Below are positions 1-8,791 of a stretch of 64,000 nucleotides of DNA, in pieces (the first letter of the stretch is position 1; every line of letters starts with the position of its first letter). The position numbers were made by a program, and so were the translations under genes. The notes below the pieces were generated by a model. It was not told the DNA's origin. It was given only the letters and a program-made list of their open reading frames with translations, and did not search any database. Source of the DNA: Pseudomonas mandelii (GTDB lineage Bacteria > Pseudomonadota > Gammaproteobacteria > Pseudomonadales > Pseudomonadaceae); the NCBI RefSeq assembly GCF_900106065.1, contig NZ_LT629796.1, positions 1,400,001-1,464,000 on the forward strand, written 5' to 3'.

Positions 1-640
<640 letters not shown>

Positions 641-790
641 AAACATCTTTGGGTTTTTAAGAAACCCTAAACTTGGCTCAGCAATCGTTGGTTACATCTT
701 TGATTTCTCGCGGAGTAACTTGTGATGCTGATAATCTTGTTGACTATCAGTCTGACTCCACAAGCACCCACACGAATTGCTTGATTCAGT

Positions 791-803
791 TGTTAAAGAG
801 CGG
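791..803 (-). promoter_or_regulatory. rRNA leader boxA antitermination element
   Basis: The reverse strand reads CCGCTCTTTAACA, which matches the rrn boxA core (GCTCTTTAACA) bound by NusB/S10 in ribosomal antitermination. It lies about 150 nt upstream of the mature 16S 5' end and downstream of the three promoters, the expected place in a leader. The rest of 641-837 is leader and processing-stem sequence with no gene. Confidence 0.85.
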
Positions 804-837
804 TTGGTTAAGATCTTTCGTCTCAACCGAGGCGCGC

Positions 838-865
838 ATTCTACAGCAGCCTCTGTTGCTGTCAA
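838..865 (-). promoter_or_regulatory. rRNA operon promoter, proximal copy
   Basis: On the reverse strand TTGACA (865-860) and TAGAAT (843-838) are separated by exactly 16 nt and followed by a GC-rich discriminator (gcgcgcc), as expected for a stringently controlled rRNA promoter. It is the closest of three similar promoters to 16S. Confidence 0.85.
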
Positions 866-946
866 GCGGTTATTTTCAGAAGTTTTCAAAGTTTCCTTTG
901 CAACTTCAACCACTTGCGCTTCCGATCTCTCGTTAGCGGGAGGCGA

Positions 947-974
947 ATTCTACAGCGTTACTCGCTGCTGTCAA
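947..974 (-). promoter_or_regulatory. rRNA operon promoter, middle copy
   Basis: On the reverse strand TTGACA (974-969) and TAGAAT (952-947) have a 16-nt spacer and a GC-rich discriminator (cgcctcccgc). Its boxes are identical to the proximal promoter about 109 bp closer to 16S, which suggests local duplication or selection for the same form. Confidence 0.85.
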
Positions 975-1149
975 CACCTCTTTTTCTCCGCTTTCGACCG
1001 AGAAGATCGAACCGTCAATCAAGCCAAACAACCTTGCTTGATCAACTCCTTCTGGGCTTCGATGACCTGAAGCAACTCGCTGTCGAAAACTGCGTAACTC
1101 TTTGTTTACCAAGGAGTTTTCCGTTTCGACTGCGCCGGAAGTGGGGCGA

Positions 1150-1177
1150 ATTATAGACTTCCAGAATCTGCCGTCAA
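1150..1177 (-). promoter_or_regulatory. rRNA operon promoter, distal copy
   Basis: On the reverse strand TTGACG (1177-1172) and a consensus TATAAT (1155-1150) have a 16-nt spacer, followed by a GC-rich discriminator (tcgcccca). An AT-rich run lies upstream toward 1215 and could act as an UP element, which is an inference. No gene lies between here and bauC at 1268. Confidence 0.85.
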
Positions 1178-1227
1178 CACCTATCTTCACATTTCTGTCA
1201 TATAGATTAAAAAAGCCCGAAAACACG

Positions 1228-1255
1228 AAGGCCGAGCCCCAAGGGGCTCGGCCTT
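1228..1255 (-). terminator. Rho-independent terminator after bauC
   Basis: Perfect 13-bp arms (aaggccgagcccc / ggggctcggcctt) form a strong GC hairpin. Read leftwards it is followed by a T-rich stretch ending in a T6 run near 1215. It lies 13 bp past the bauC stop codon and separates bauC from the rRNA promoters. Confidence 0.85.
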
Positions 1256-1267
1256 CTGCCCTTCTAC

Positions 1268-2761
1268 TTACAAGCTAGGGAATGCGAATTGCGACGCTTC
1301 ATGGCTCGCACGCTGCGGCCAGCGCTGGGTAATGGCCTTGCGACGGGTATAGAAGCGCACGCCATCCGGGCCATACGCATGCAGATCGCCAAACAGCGAA
1401 CGCTTCCAGCCACCGAAGCTGTGATAAGCAACCGGCACCGGCAACGGCACGTTGACGCCGACCATGCCGACTTCGATCTCATCACAGAACAACCGCGCCG
1501 CTTCCCCATCACGGGTGAAGATGCAGGTGCCGTTGCCATATTCGTGATCGTTGATCAGTTGCATCGCCTCTTCCAGGCTGTTGACCCGAACCACACACAA
1601 CACTGGCCCGAAGATCTCTTCTTTATAGATGCGCATCTCTGGCGTGACGTTGTCGAACAGGCAGCCACCCAGGAAGAAACCTTCCTCATGACCGGCCACG
1701 CTCAATCCACGACCATCAACCACCAGGGACGCGCCCGAAGAAACGCCGTCTTCTATATAGCCACTGACTTTATCGCGAGCCTGACCGGAAACCAGTGGCC
1801 CCATGTCCAGCCCACAGGAAGTACCCGCACCGATTTTCAGTGCCTTGATTTGCGGTACCAACTTGGCCACCAACGCATCCGCCACCTGGTCGCCCACACA
1901 CACGGCCACCGAGATCGCCATGCAACGCTCGCCGCAAGAACCGTAAGCCGCGCCCATCAGTGCGCTCACCGCGTTGTCCAGATCCGCATCCGGCATCAGC
2001 ACCGCATGGTTCTTCGCGCCGCCCAGTGCCTGGACGCGTTTGCCGCGCTTGGTGCCTTCGGCGTAGATGTATTCGGCAATCGGCGTCGAGCCAACGAAGC
2101 TCAGCGCTTTGACTTCCGGCGCTTCGATCAGCGCGTCCACCGCCGCCTTGTCGCCATGCACCACACTCAGCACACCTTTAGGCAGGCCGGCTTCGATCAA
2201 TAGTTGAGCAATCAACAGCGTCGAGCTTGGATCGCGCTCGGACGGTTTGAGGATGAAGCAGTTACCGCAGACGATCGCCAGTGGATACATCCACAGCGGA
2301 ACCATGGCCGGGAAGTTGAACGGAGTAATACCCGCCACCACGCCCAACGGCTGGAAGTCCGACCAGGCATCGATGTTCGGACCGACGTTACGGCTGTACT
2401 CGCCCTTGAGGATTTCCGGCGCTGCGCAGGCGAACTCAACGTTCTCGATTCCGCGCTTCAGTTCACCGGCAGCATCTTCCAGGGTCTTGCCATGCTCTTC
2501 ACTGATCAACTGGGCGATACGCGCTTCGTTCTGTTCCAGCAGTTGCTTGAAGCGGAACATCACCTGAGCACGTTTGGCCGGCGGCGTGTTACGCCAGGCC
2601 GGGAACGCAGCCTTGGCCGAGTCGATGGCTTTCTGAATGGTTTCGCGGCTGGCCAACGGCAGCTTGTGGATGGCCTGGCCGGTGGACGGGTTGAACACGT
2701 CGGCCGTGCGACCGTCTTCGGTCACCAGTTCGCCATTGATCAAATGCGGGATAAGGCTCAT
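1268..2761 (-). CDS. bauC: 3-oxopropanoate (malonate/methylmalonate semialdehyde) dehydrogenase, CoA-acylating
   Basis: This is a 497-residue enzyme of the MmsA family of CoA-acylating aldehyde dehydrogenases, which convert malonate or methylmalonate semialdehyde, CoA and NAD+ to acetyl- or propionyl-CoA and CO2. The NAD-fold segment is followed by the catalytic-cysteine motif GSCGERCMA (Cys near residue 280) and a conserved EIFGPVL segment near residue 385. Length is normal for the family. It lies downstream of bauA in the same direction, with 64 bp between them. That pairing supports the last step of beta-alanine breakdown (as in P. aeruginosa PA0130/PA0132) rather than valine or inositol catabolism, so bauC is preferred over mmsA. 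The pairing is an inference from order; the family is clear. Confidence 0.9.
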   Translation of the reverse strand: MSLIPHLINGELVTEDGRTADVFNPSTGQAIHKLPLASRETIQKAIDSAKAAFPAWRNTPPAKRAQVMFRFKQLLEQNEARIAQLISEEHGKTLEDAAGELKRGIENVEFACAAPEILKGEYSRNVGPNIDAWSDFQPLGVVAGITPFNFPAMVPLWMYPLAIVCGNCFILKPSERDPSSTLLIAQLLIEAGLPKGVLSVVHGDKAAVDALIEAPEVKALSFVGSTPIAEYIYAEGTKRGKRVQALGGAKNHAVLMPDADLDNAVSALMGAAYGSCGERCMAISVAVCVGDQVADALVAKLVPQIKALKIGAGTSCGLDMGPLVSGQARDKVSGYIEDGVSSGASLVVDGRGLSVAGHEEGFFLGGCLFDNVTPEMRIYKEEIFGPVLCVVRVNSLEEAMQLINDHEYGNGTCIFTRDGEAARLFCDEIEVGMVGVNVPLPVPVAYHSFGGWKRSLFGDLHAYGPDGVRFYTRRKAITQRWPQRASHEASQFAFPSL

Positions 2762-2825
2762 GCGGGGCTCCAGAAAAGTTGTCCACAGGCGTCCGTCAAC
2801 GGGCGCCTCTATATAGAAGGGAAAA

Positions 2826-4175
2826 TCAGTCGATTTTGTTCAGCACTTCGCCGACCGCGTCGAACAGACGATCAAGGTCTTGCGGCTTGCTGTTGAAGGT
2901 TGGGCCGAACTGCAGGGTGTCGCCGCCGAAGCGCACGTAGAACCCGGCTTTCCACAGAGCCATGCCGGCTTCGAACGGACGCACGATGGCGTCGCCATCA
3001 CGCGGTGCGATCTGGATCGCGCCCGCCAGACCGTAGTTGCGAATATCGATAATGTTTTTCGAGCCCTTCAGGCCGTGCAGCGCATTTTCGAAATGTGGCG
3101 CGACTTCAGCCACGTTCTGCACCAGGTTTTCCTTTTGCAGCAGGTCGAGTGCAGCCAGGCCAGCGGCGCAAGCCACCGGGTGCGCGGAGTAGGTGTAACC
3201 GTGCGGGAATTCCACCGCGTACTCTGGCGTCGCCTGGTTCATGAAGGTCTGGTAGATCTCGGAGCTGGCAATCACCGCACCCATCGGAATCGCGCCGTTG
3301 GTGACTTGCTTGGCGATGCACATCAGGTCCGGGGTCACACCGAAGCTGTCGGCGCCGAACATCGAACCGGTACGGCCGAAACCGGTGATCACTTCGTCGA
3401 ACACCAGCAGGATGTTGTGTTGATCGCAGATCTCGCGCAGACGCTTCAGATAACCCTGCGGCGGAACCAGCACGCCAGCGGAACCGGCCATTGGCTCGAC
3501 GAATACGGCGGCTATGTTCGAAGCGTCATGCAGCTCGATCAGCTTGAGCAGTTCATCGGCCAAGGCGATACCGCCCTCCGTCGGCATACCACGGGAATAG
3601 GCATTGCTCGCCAGCAAGGTGTGCGGCAGGTGATCGACGTCCATCATCGCCTGACCGAACATTTTGCGGTTGCCGTTCACGCCACCGAGGCTGGTGCCGG
3701 CGATGTTCACACCGTGATAGCCACGGGCACGACCGATCATTTTGGTCTTGGTGGCCTGGCCTTTCAGACGCCAGTAAGCACGCACCATCTTCACCGCCGT
3801 GTCAGCGCACTCGGAGCCCGAGTCAGTGAAGAACACGTGATTCAGATTGCCCGGCGTCAGATCGGTGATTTTCTCGGCCAGTTGAAACGACAACGGATGG
3901 CCGTATTGGAAGCCTGGCGAGTAATCGAGGGTGCCCAACTGCTTGGCAACCGCTTCCTGGATTTCCTTGCGAGTGTGCCCGGCGCCGCAGGTCCACAGAC
4001 CCGACAGCGAATCGTAGACCTTGCGCCCCTTGTCGTCCGTCAACCAACTGCCCTCAGCAGCAACGATCAGTCGTGGATCGCGCTGGAAATTACGGTTGGC
4101 GGTGTAGGGCATCCAGTGGGCATCGAGCTTGAGCTGGCTGGCCAAAGGAGATCGGGCGTTTTCGGGCAAGTTCAT
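2826..4175 (-). CDS. bauA: beta-alanine:pyruvate (omega-amino acid) transaminase
   Basis: This is a 449-residue class III PLP aminotransferase that moves the amino group of beta-alanine (and other omega-amines) to pyruvate, giving malonate semialdehyde and alanine. The N-terminal motif DAHWMPYTANRNF is typical of Pseudomonas omega-amino acid:pyruvate transaminases. The FDEVITGFGRTG motif precedes the PLP lysine in IAKQVTNGA, near residue 289. The start at 4175 (MNLPEN) is chosen over an in-frame ATG 21 nt upstream because it has a GCGAGG ribosome-binding site and matches family length. Its product is the substrate of bauC downstream. A LysR gene is divergent across a 139-bp gap. Confidence 0.93.
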   Translation of the reverse strand: MNLPENARSPLASQLKLDAHWMPYTANRNFQRDPRLIVAAEGSWLTDDKGRKVYDSLSGLWTCGAGHTRKEIQEAVAKQLGTLDYSPGFQYGHPLSFQLAEKITDLTPGNLNHVFFTDSGSECADTAVKMVRAYWRLKGQATKTKMIGRARGYHGVNIAGTSLGGVNGNRKMFGQAMMDVDHLPHTLLASNAYSRGMPTEGGIALADELLKLIELHDASNIAAVFVEPMAGSAGVLVPPQGYLKRLREICDQHNILLVFDEVITGFGRTGSMFGADSFGVTPDLMCIAKQVTNGAIPMGAVIASSEIYQTFMNQATPEYAVEFPHGYTYSAHPVACAAGLAALDLLQKENLVQNVAEVAPHFENALHGLKGSKNIIDIRNYGLAGAIQIAPRDGDAIVRPFEAGMALWKAGFYVRFGGDTLQFGPTFNSKPQDLDRLFDAVGEVLNKID

Positions 4176-4314
4176 GGGCAAAACCTCGCAGGGCAATAAG
4201 CGGCATAGAGATCAAAAGCGTTCTTGCAGCTAAATTGCCACGAGGATAAAGTCGGTGAAATCCAACTCTTCTAACGTTCAGTCAGCCATCCACTAAACTT
4301 TGAGTAATTAAAGC

Positions 4315-5235
4315 ATGAGCAGCCGTCGCCCCGATCCGCTGGCGCAAGTCAGTGACTTTGATATCCGCCTGCTTCGGATCTTTCGCAGTGTGGTGGAGTG
4401 CGGAGGCTTTTCTGCGGCAGAGTCGGTATTGGGGATCGGCCGCTCGGCCATCAGCCAGCAGATGAGCGATCTGGAACAGCGCCTCGGCCTGCGTTTATGC
4501 CAACGCGGTCGCGCCGGATTTTCCCTGACCGAGGAAGGTCGCGAGGTCTATCAATCGGCCTTGCAGCTATTAAGTGCGCTGGAAAGTTTTCGCACTGAGG
4601 TCAACGGCCTGCACCAACACTTGCGCGGCGAATTGACCATAGGCCTGACCGACAACCTGGTCACCCTGCCCCACATGCGCATCACCCATGCGCTGGCACA
4701 GCTGAAGGAACGCGGGCCGGACGTGCAGATTCAGATCCGCATGATCGCGCCAAATGAAGTTGAACAAGGGGTGCTCGACGGTCGATTGCATGTCGGCGTG
4801 GTGCCGCAGGCCAGCGCGCTGTCGGGGCTGGAATATCAGCCGCTTTATAGCGAACGCTCGCTGCTGTATTGCGCAGTCGGTCATCCGTTGTTTTATGTCG
4901 ACGATAAACAACTGGATGACGAGCGCCTCAATAGCCAGGACGCCATCGCGCCGACTTTCCGTTTGCCCGCGGAAATCCAGGCCCATTACCAGGCGCTCAA
5001 TTGCACCGCCAGTGCCTCGGACCGTGAGGGCATGGCCTTCCTGATCCTGACCGGACGCTTCATCGGCTACCTGCCGGACCATTACGCCAGCCTCTGGGTG
5101 CAGCAAGGTCGATTGCGGGCGCTGAAACCCAACGTGCGCTTTTATGACCTGAGCCTCGCATCGGTCACGCGCAAGGGCCGGCGCCCACATTTGGTGCTGG
5201 AAAGCTTCCTCGAAAGCCTGGCCGCGACACGTTGA
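4315..5235 (+). CDS. LysR-family regulator, probably of the bau genes
   Basis: This 306-residue LysR-type regulator has an N-terminal winged HTH (about residues 13-75, with FSAAESVLGIGRSAISQQM) and a C-terminal effector-binding domain starting near residue 95. It is divergent from bauA, the classic layout for a LysR activator of its neighbour. P. aeruginosa has a regulator (BauR) in the same position, so this is likely its counterpart. The effector, beta-alanine or a derivative, is an inference. No exact T-N11-A operator was assigned in the 139-bp gap. Confidence 0.85.
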   Translation: MSSRRPDPLAQVSDFDIRLLRIFRSVVECGGFSAAESVLGIGRSAISQQMSDLEQRLGLRLCQRGRAGFSLTEEGREVYQSALQLLSALESFRTEVNGLHQHLRGELTIGLTDNLVTLPHMRITHALAQLKERGPDVQIQIRMIAPNEVEQGVLDGRLHVGVVPQASALSGLEYQPLYSERSLLYCAVGHPLFYVDDKQLDDERLNSQDAIAPTFRLPAEIQAHYQALNCTASASDREGMAFLILTGRFIGYLPDHYASLWVQQGRLRALKPNVRFYDLSLASVTRKGRRPHLVLESFLESLAATR

Positions 5236-5250
5236 AAGTGGCGAAAGCCT

Positions 5251-5342
5251 GCAGGAGCGAAGCTTGCTCGCGAAGGCTGTGTGTCAGCTACATTAATGTC
5301 GACTGACACATCGCTTTTGCGAGCAAGCACTGCGCCTACAGG
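5251..5342. repeat. REP doublet (inverted pair)
   Basis: Two REP-like arms face each other: gcaggagcgaagcttgctcgcgaa on the left and a matching gcgagcaag...ctacagg on the right, around a gtcagctac..gtcgactgaca centre. It is one of many related intergenic elements in the window and follows the LysR stop. Confidence 0.85.
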
Positions 5343-5442
5343 AATTGTGGTGTTCAGGTTTTATTGCGTCAGGACTTGTCTGGAGCTTGTGGGTGCGCTA
5401 TCAACGCAGTGGCTACACCCATCCACTTGTCCGGAAGTGCCT

Positions 5443-6093
5443 ATGACCTTTGAAGTCCCCGCTCACGGCGGCAAACCCGCCAGCCGCATTCGTCAGAAGA
5501 ACGAAGAGACCATCATCAAAGCCGCCGAAGACGAATTTGCCCGTCACGGTTTCAAAGGCACCAGCATGAACACCATCGCCTTGAATGCCGGGTTGCCCAA
5601 GGCGAACCTGCATTATTACTTCACCAACAAACTCGGTTTGTACGTGGCGGTGTTGAGCAACATCCTTGAGTTATGGGACAGCACCTTTAATACCTTGACT
5701 GCCGAGGATGATCCGGCCGAAGCGCTGACGCGTTATATCCGCGCCAAAATGGAATTCTCCCGTCGCCAGCCGCAAGCCTCGCGGATCTTCGCCATGGAAG
5801 TGATCAGTGGCGGCGAATGCCTGACCGAGTATTTCAATCAGGACTATCGCGCCTGGTTCCAGGGCCGCGCGGCGGTGTTCCAGGCGTGGATCGACGCCGG
5901 CAAGATGGACCCGGTCGACCCGGTAAACCTGATCTTCCTGCTGTGGGGCAGTACCCAGCATTACGCCGACTTCGCCACCCAAATCTGCCGTGTCAGCGGC
6001 CGCACCAAGCTGACCAAGCAAGACATGGAAGACGCCGGCAACAACCTGATCCGCATCATCCTCAAGGGCTGCGGCCTCACGCCAGCTATCTAA
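5443..6093 (+). CDS. TetR-family regulator, RutR-like
   Basis: This 216-residue regulator has a TetR N-terminal HTH (IIKAAEDEFARHGFKGTSMNTIA, then PKANLHYYF) and a C-terminal domain very like E. coli RutR, including the segments PQASRIFAMEV and WGSTQHYADF. RutR binds uracil/thymine and controls pyrimidine catabolism. This protein sits just upstream of a purine/nucleoside importer cluster, so a nucleobase ligand is a reasonable inference. The ATG at 5443 is preferred to upstream in-frame starts because those would read through the REP element and add non-family residues. It ends 7 bp before yigZ. Confidence 0.85.
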   Translation: MTFEVPAHGGKPASRIRQKNEETIIKAAEDEFARHGFKGTSMNTIALNAGLPKANLHYYFTNKLGLYVAVLSNILELWDSTFNTLTAEDDPAEALTRYIRAKMEFSRRQPQASRIFAMEVISGGECLTEYFNQDYRAWFQGRAAVFQAWIDAGKMDPVDPVNLIFLLWGSTQHYADFATQICRVSGRTKLTKQDMEDAGNNLIRIILKGCGLTPAI

Positions 6094-6100
6094 GACACTT

Positions 6101-6682
6101 ATGCCTTTTACCCTCAGCGGTTTTTGCGAATACCGCGAAGAGATTCGCAAAAGCCGTTTCATCACTTTCGCCACGTCGATCGTAAGCCCTGCCGACGCCC
6201 AGGCGTTCATCGATCAGCACAGCGACTTGAATGCCTCGCACAACTGCTGGGCCTGGAAGCTCGGCGACCAATACCGCAGCAATGACGATGGCGAACCGGG
6301 CGGCACCGCAGGACGACCGATTCTGGCGGCCATCGAAGCGCAGGATTGCGATCAGGTCGCAGTGCTGGTGATTCGTTGGTACGGCGGCATTCAATTGGGC
6401 ACCGGCGGCCTCGCCCGGGCCTATGGCGGTGGCGCCAACAAGTGCCTGCAAGGCGCGGCGAAAGTCGAGCTGATCAGTCGGGTGCCGGTGAGCTGTACCT
6501 GTGCCTTTGGTGAGTTGGCGCTGGTGAAACTGCGCGTCGCTGAATCGGGTGGTTTGGTGGTGGAAGAAACCTTCACCGCCAACGGCGTGGACTTGCAATT
6601 GGCGATCGGCAAAGAGCACATCACAACCCTGCAAACTCAGCTCGCCGACCTGAGTCGCGGGCGCATTGTGTTGCAGCACTGA
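6101..6682 (+). CDS. yigZ: YigZ/IMPACT family protein
   Basis: This 193-residue protein has the UPF0029/IMPACT N-terminal domain with the signature RWYGGIQLGTGGLARAY at about residues 89-105. A ferredoxin-like C-terminal YigZ domain starts near residue 135. Eukaryotic IMPACT relatives affect translation control; the role in bacteria is not settled. Length is normal (about 200). It lies 7 bp after the TetR gene and may be cotranscribed with it, although the link looks incidental. Confidence 0.9.
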   Translation: MPFTLSGFCEYREEIRKSRFITFATSIVSPADAQAFIDQHSDLNASHNCWAWKLGDQYRSNDDGEPGGTAGRPILAAIEAQDCDQVAVLVIRWYGGIQLGTGGLARAYGGGANKCLQGAAKVELISRVPVSCTCAFGELALVKLRVAESGGLVVEETFTANGVDLQLAIGKEHITTLQTQLADLSRGRIVLQH

Positions 6683-6751
6683 TCGCACCAACACCGTTCA
6701 CCGCCCTTTTATCGAGCCTGTTCAGATGCCCACATCTGCTGTGCACCCGGC

Positions 6752-7185
6752 TGTGGATAACCTGAGCACATCCTGCTGTAACCCTTCTGTCATGCGGCTT
6801 TGCGGGCTTTGCTCATTTTTCGTCCAACTTTCCATACAAACCACTAATTTCACGAAAAAACAAACAGTTAGCGTCGGTTATCACCTTTAGAAGATAGCCG
6901 CACAGTGCTTATGCCCGTGCTTTCGGCTTGCGCACAAATACTGTGGAACAACCTGTGGATAACCCGTTCATGACTGGCTCTGCCCTATATCCGGCATAGG
7001 TTGCGGTGTGTTGCTCGTTTTTTGATCAATACCCGACGGGCAAAATCAGAGCCTGATCAAGCACTTTGCCCCTAAGTAGTGCTTGATCGACGATCAAAAG
7101 ATGGCGAGGCCGCGCCCTCAATGCCTTTGCCAGCAAGGATTTTCGGTTTTCCTGACTCAATGGCCAGGAAATTGCTTTATCCACA
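6752..7185. promoter_or_regulatory. Cluster of three exact DnaA boxes in a 530-bp intergenic region
   Basis: The consensus 9-mer TTATCCACA occurs three times: reverse orientation at 6752-6760 and 6954-6962, forward at 7177-7185. A weaker relative (tgtggaaca) is at 6942-6950. The whole gap 6683-7214 has no convincing gene and is richer in A/T than its neighbours around 6820-6900. DnaA binding is inferred from exact matches to the known box. No dnaA, dnaN or rpmH is nearby, so this is not presented as oriC. Confidence 0.5.
7055..7088. promoter_or_regulatory. Inverted repeat upstream of the purine importer operon
   Basis: Perfect 11-bp arms gatcaagcact (7055-7065) and agtgcttgatc (7078-7088) flank a 12-nt spacer, about 130 nt before the ATPase start. 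It could be an operator for the nearby RutR-like regulator or another repressor, or an RNA hairpin in the leader. No T-run follows, so it is not a simple terminator. Confidence 0.5.
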
Positions 7186-7214
7186 GGCATAACTCCTATC
7201 GACCCGAGCCTGTC

Positions 7215-8780
7215 ATGCCCAACCCCGTGCCGATCCCCGATCAAACGCCTCGACTGCAACTGCGCAAAATCAGCAAACGTTACCCCGGCTGCCTGGCCAA
7301 CGACGCCATCGACCTGAGCATTGCTCCCGGTGAAATCCACGCCCTGCTCGGCGAAAACGGCGCGGGCAAAAGTACGTTGATGAAGATCATCTATGGCGTC
7401 ACACACGCCGATTCCGGGGAAATGATCTGGCAGGACGGCCGCGTGAACATGCGCAATCCAGCGCAGGCTCGCGCACTGGGGATCGGCATGGTGTTCCAGC
7501 ACTTCTCGCTGTTCGAAACCCTAAGCGTGGCGCAGAACATTGCCCTAGCAATGGGTGCGGCGTCCGGCACGCCGAAGCAGCTTGAGCCAAAAATTCGTGA
7601 AGTCTCCCGACGCTACGGCATGGCGCTGGAACCGGAGCGCCTTGTCCATAGCCTGTCGATCGGCGAGCGGCAACGGGTGGAAATCGTTCGTTGCCTGATG
7701 CAGGACATCCGCCTGCTGATTCTCGATGAGCCGACTTCCGTGCTTACGCCGCAGGAGGCTGACGACCTCTTCATCACCCTGCGCCGGCTCGCGACCGAGG
7801 GATGCAGCATTCTGTTTATCAGCCACAAGCTCGGTGAAGTGCGCGCGTTATGTCACAGCGCTACGGTGCTGCGCGGCGGTCGGGTGGCCGGGCATTGCGT
7901 GCCGTCCGAGTGTTCGGATCAGCAATTGGCGAGGTTGATGGTGGGGGAAGCCGCCGAGCTGATTACCGATTATCCGAAGGTGATCGGCGGTGACTCGTTT
8001 TTGAATGTGAGCGGATTGTCGTGGCACAACCCGGACCCGTTCGGCTGCTCCCTGACGGACATTGGTCTCGAAGTGCGCAGCGGCGAGATCGTCGGAATCG
8101 CCGGTGTTGCAGGCAATGGTCAGGATGAATTGCTGGCCCTGCTCAGTGGTGAAGAACGGTTGAGCCGAAACGATAACGGGACGATCCGTTTCGGCGGGCA
8201 GCCCGTCGCCGATTTGCGGCCTGATGCGCGACGCCACCTCGGCCTCGCGTTCGTTCCCGCCGAGCGTTTGGGCCACGGCGCGGTGCCCGAACTGAGCCTC
8301 GCCAACAACGCCCTGCTCACCGCGTTTCAACAAGGGCTGGTCAGCAACGGCCTGATTCAGAGGGCCAAGGTCGAAGCCTTGGCGGCAGAAATCATCCGCC
8401 GTTTTGGCGTGAAAACACCCGATACCCAAGCGCCGGCCCGCAGCTTGTCCGGCGGCAATTTGCAGAAGTTCATCCTCGGCCGCGAGATCCTTCAGCAACC
8501 GAAATTGCTGGTGGCCGCGCACCCGACCTGGGGCGTTGACGTCGGCGCCGCCGCCACCATTCACCGAGCGTTGATTGCCTTGCGCGATGCCGGTGCGGCG
8601 ATCCTGGTGATCAGCGAAGACCTCGACGAATTGTTCCAGATCAGCGACCGGCTCGGTGCCTTGTGCAGCGGACGCCTGTCGCCGCTCAGGGCCACGGTCG
8701 ACACGCGCCTGATCGATGTCGGCGGCTGGATGGCCGGCCAGTTCGACGCCCCTCAAACACTCGCATCCGCAACGGTTTAA
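7215..8780 (+). CDS. Nucleoside/purine ABC importer, ATP-binding protein
   Basis: This 521-residue protein has two fused ABC ATPase domains, as in sugar/BMP-type importers (RbsA/NupA-like). The first domain has Walker A GENGAGKST near residue 52, signature LSIGERQR and Walker B LLILDEPTSVLTP. The second, from about residue 265, has a degenerate P-loop (GVAGNGQDE) and the signature LSGGNLQKFILGRE. The ATG at 7215 gives the usual length; earlier in-frame codons add non-homologous residues. The two permease genes follow directly (11-nt gap, then a 1-nt overlap), so the three form an operon. The matching BMP binding protein is probably the one at 15540-16622. Confidence 0.9.
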   Translation: MPNPVPIPDQTPRLQLRKISKRYPGCLANDAIDLSIAPGEIHALLGENGAGKSTLMKIIYGVTHADSGEMIWQDGRVNMRNPAQARALGIGMVFQHFSLFETLSVAQNIALAMGAASGTPKQLEPKIREVSRRYGMALEPERLVHSLSIGERQRVEIVRCLMQDIRLLILDEPTSVLTPQEADDLFITLRRLATEGCSILFISHKLGEVRALCHSATVLRGGRVAGHCVPSECSDQQLARLMVGEAAELITDYPKVIGGDSFLNVSGLSWHNPDPFGCSLTDIGLEVRSGEIVGIAGVAGNGQDELLALLSGEERLSRNDNGTIRFGGQPVADLRPDARRHLGLAFVPAERLGHGAVPELSLANNALLTAFQQGLVSNGLIQRAKVEALAAEIIRRFGVKTPDTQAPARSLSGGNLQKFILGREILQQPKLLVAAHPTWGVDVGAAATIHRALIALRDAGAAILVISEDLDELFQISDRLGALCSGRLSPLRATVDTRLIDVGGWMAGQFDAPQTLASATV

Positions 8781-8791
8781 CGGAGTTTCAC

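Noticed and set aside
6683..7214. Chromosome replication origin (oriC)
   Set aside because: Three exact DnaA boxes are present, but dnaA, dnaN, recF, gyrB and rpmH are not near, and the box number is low for oriC.
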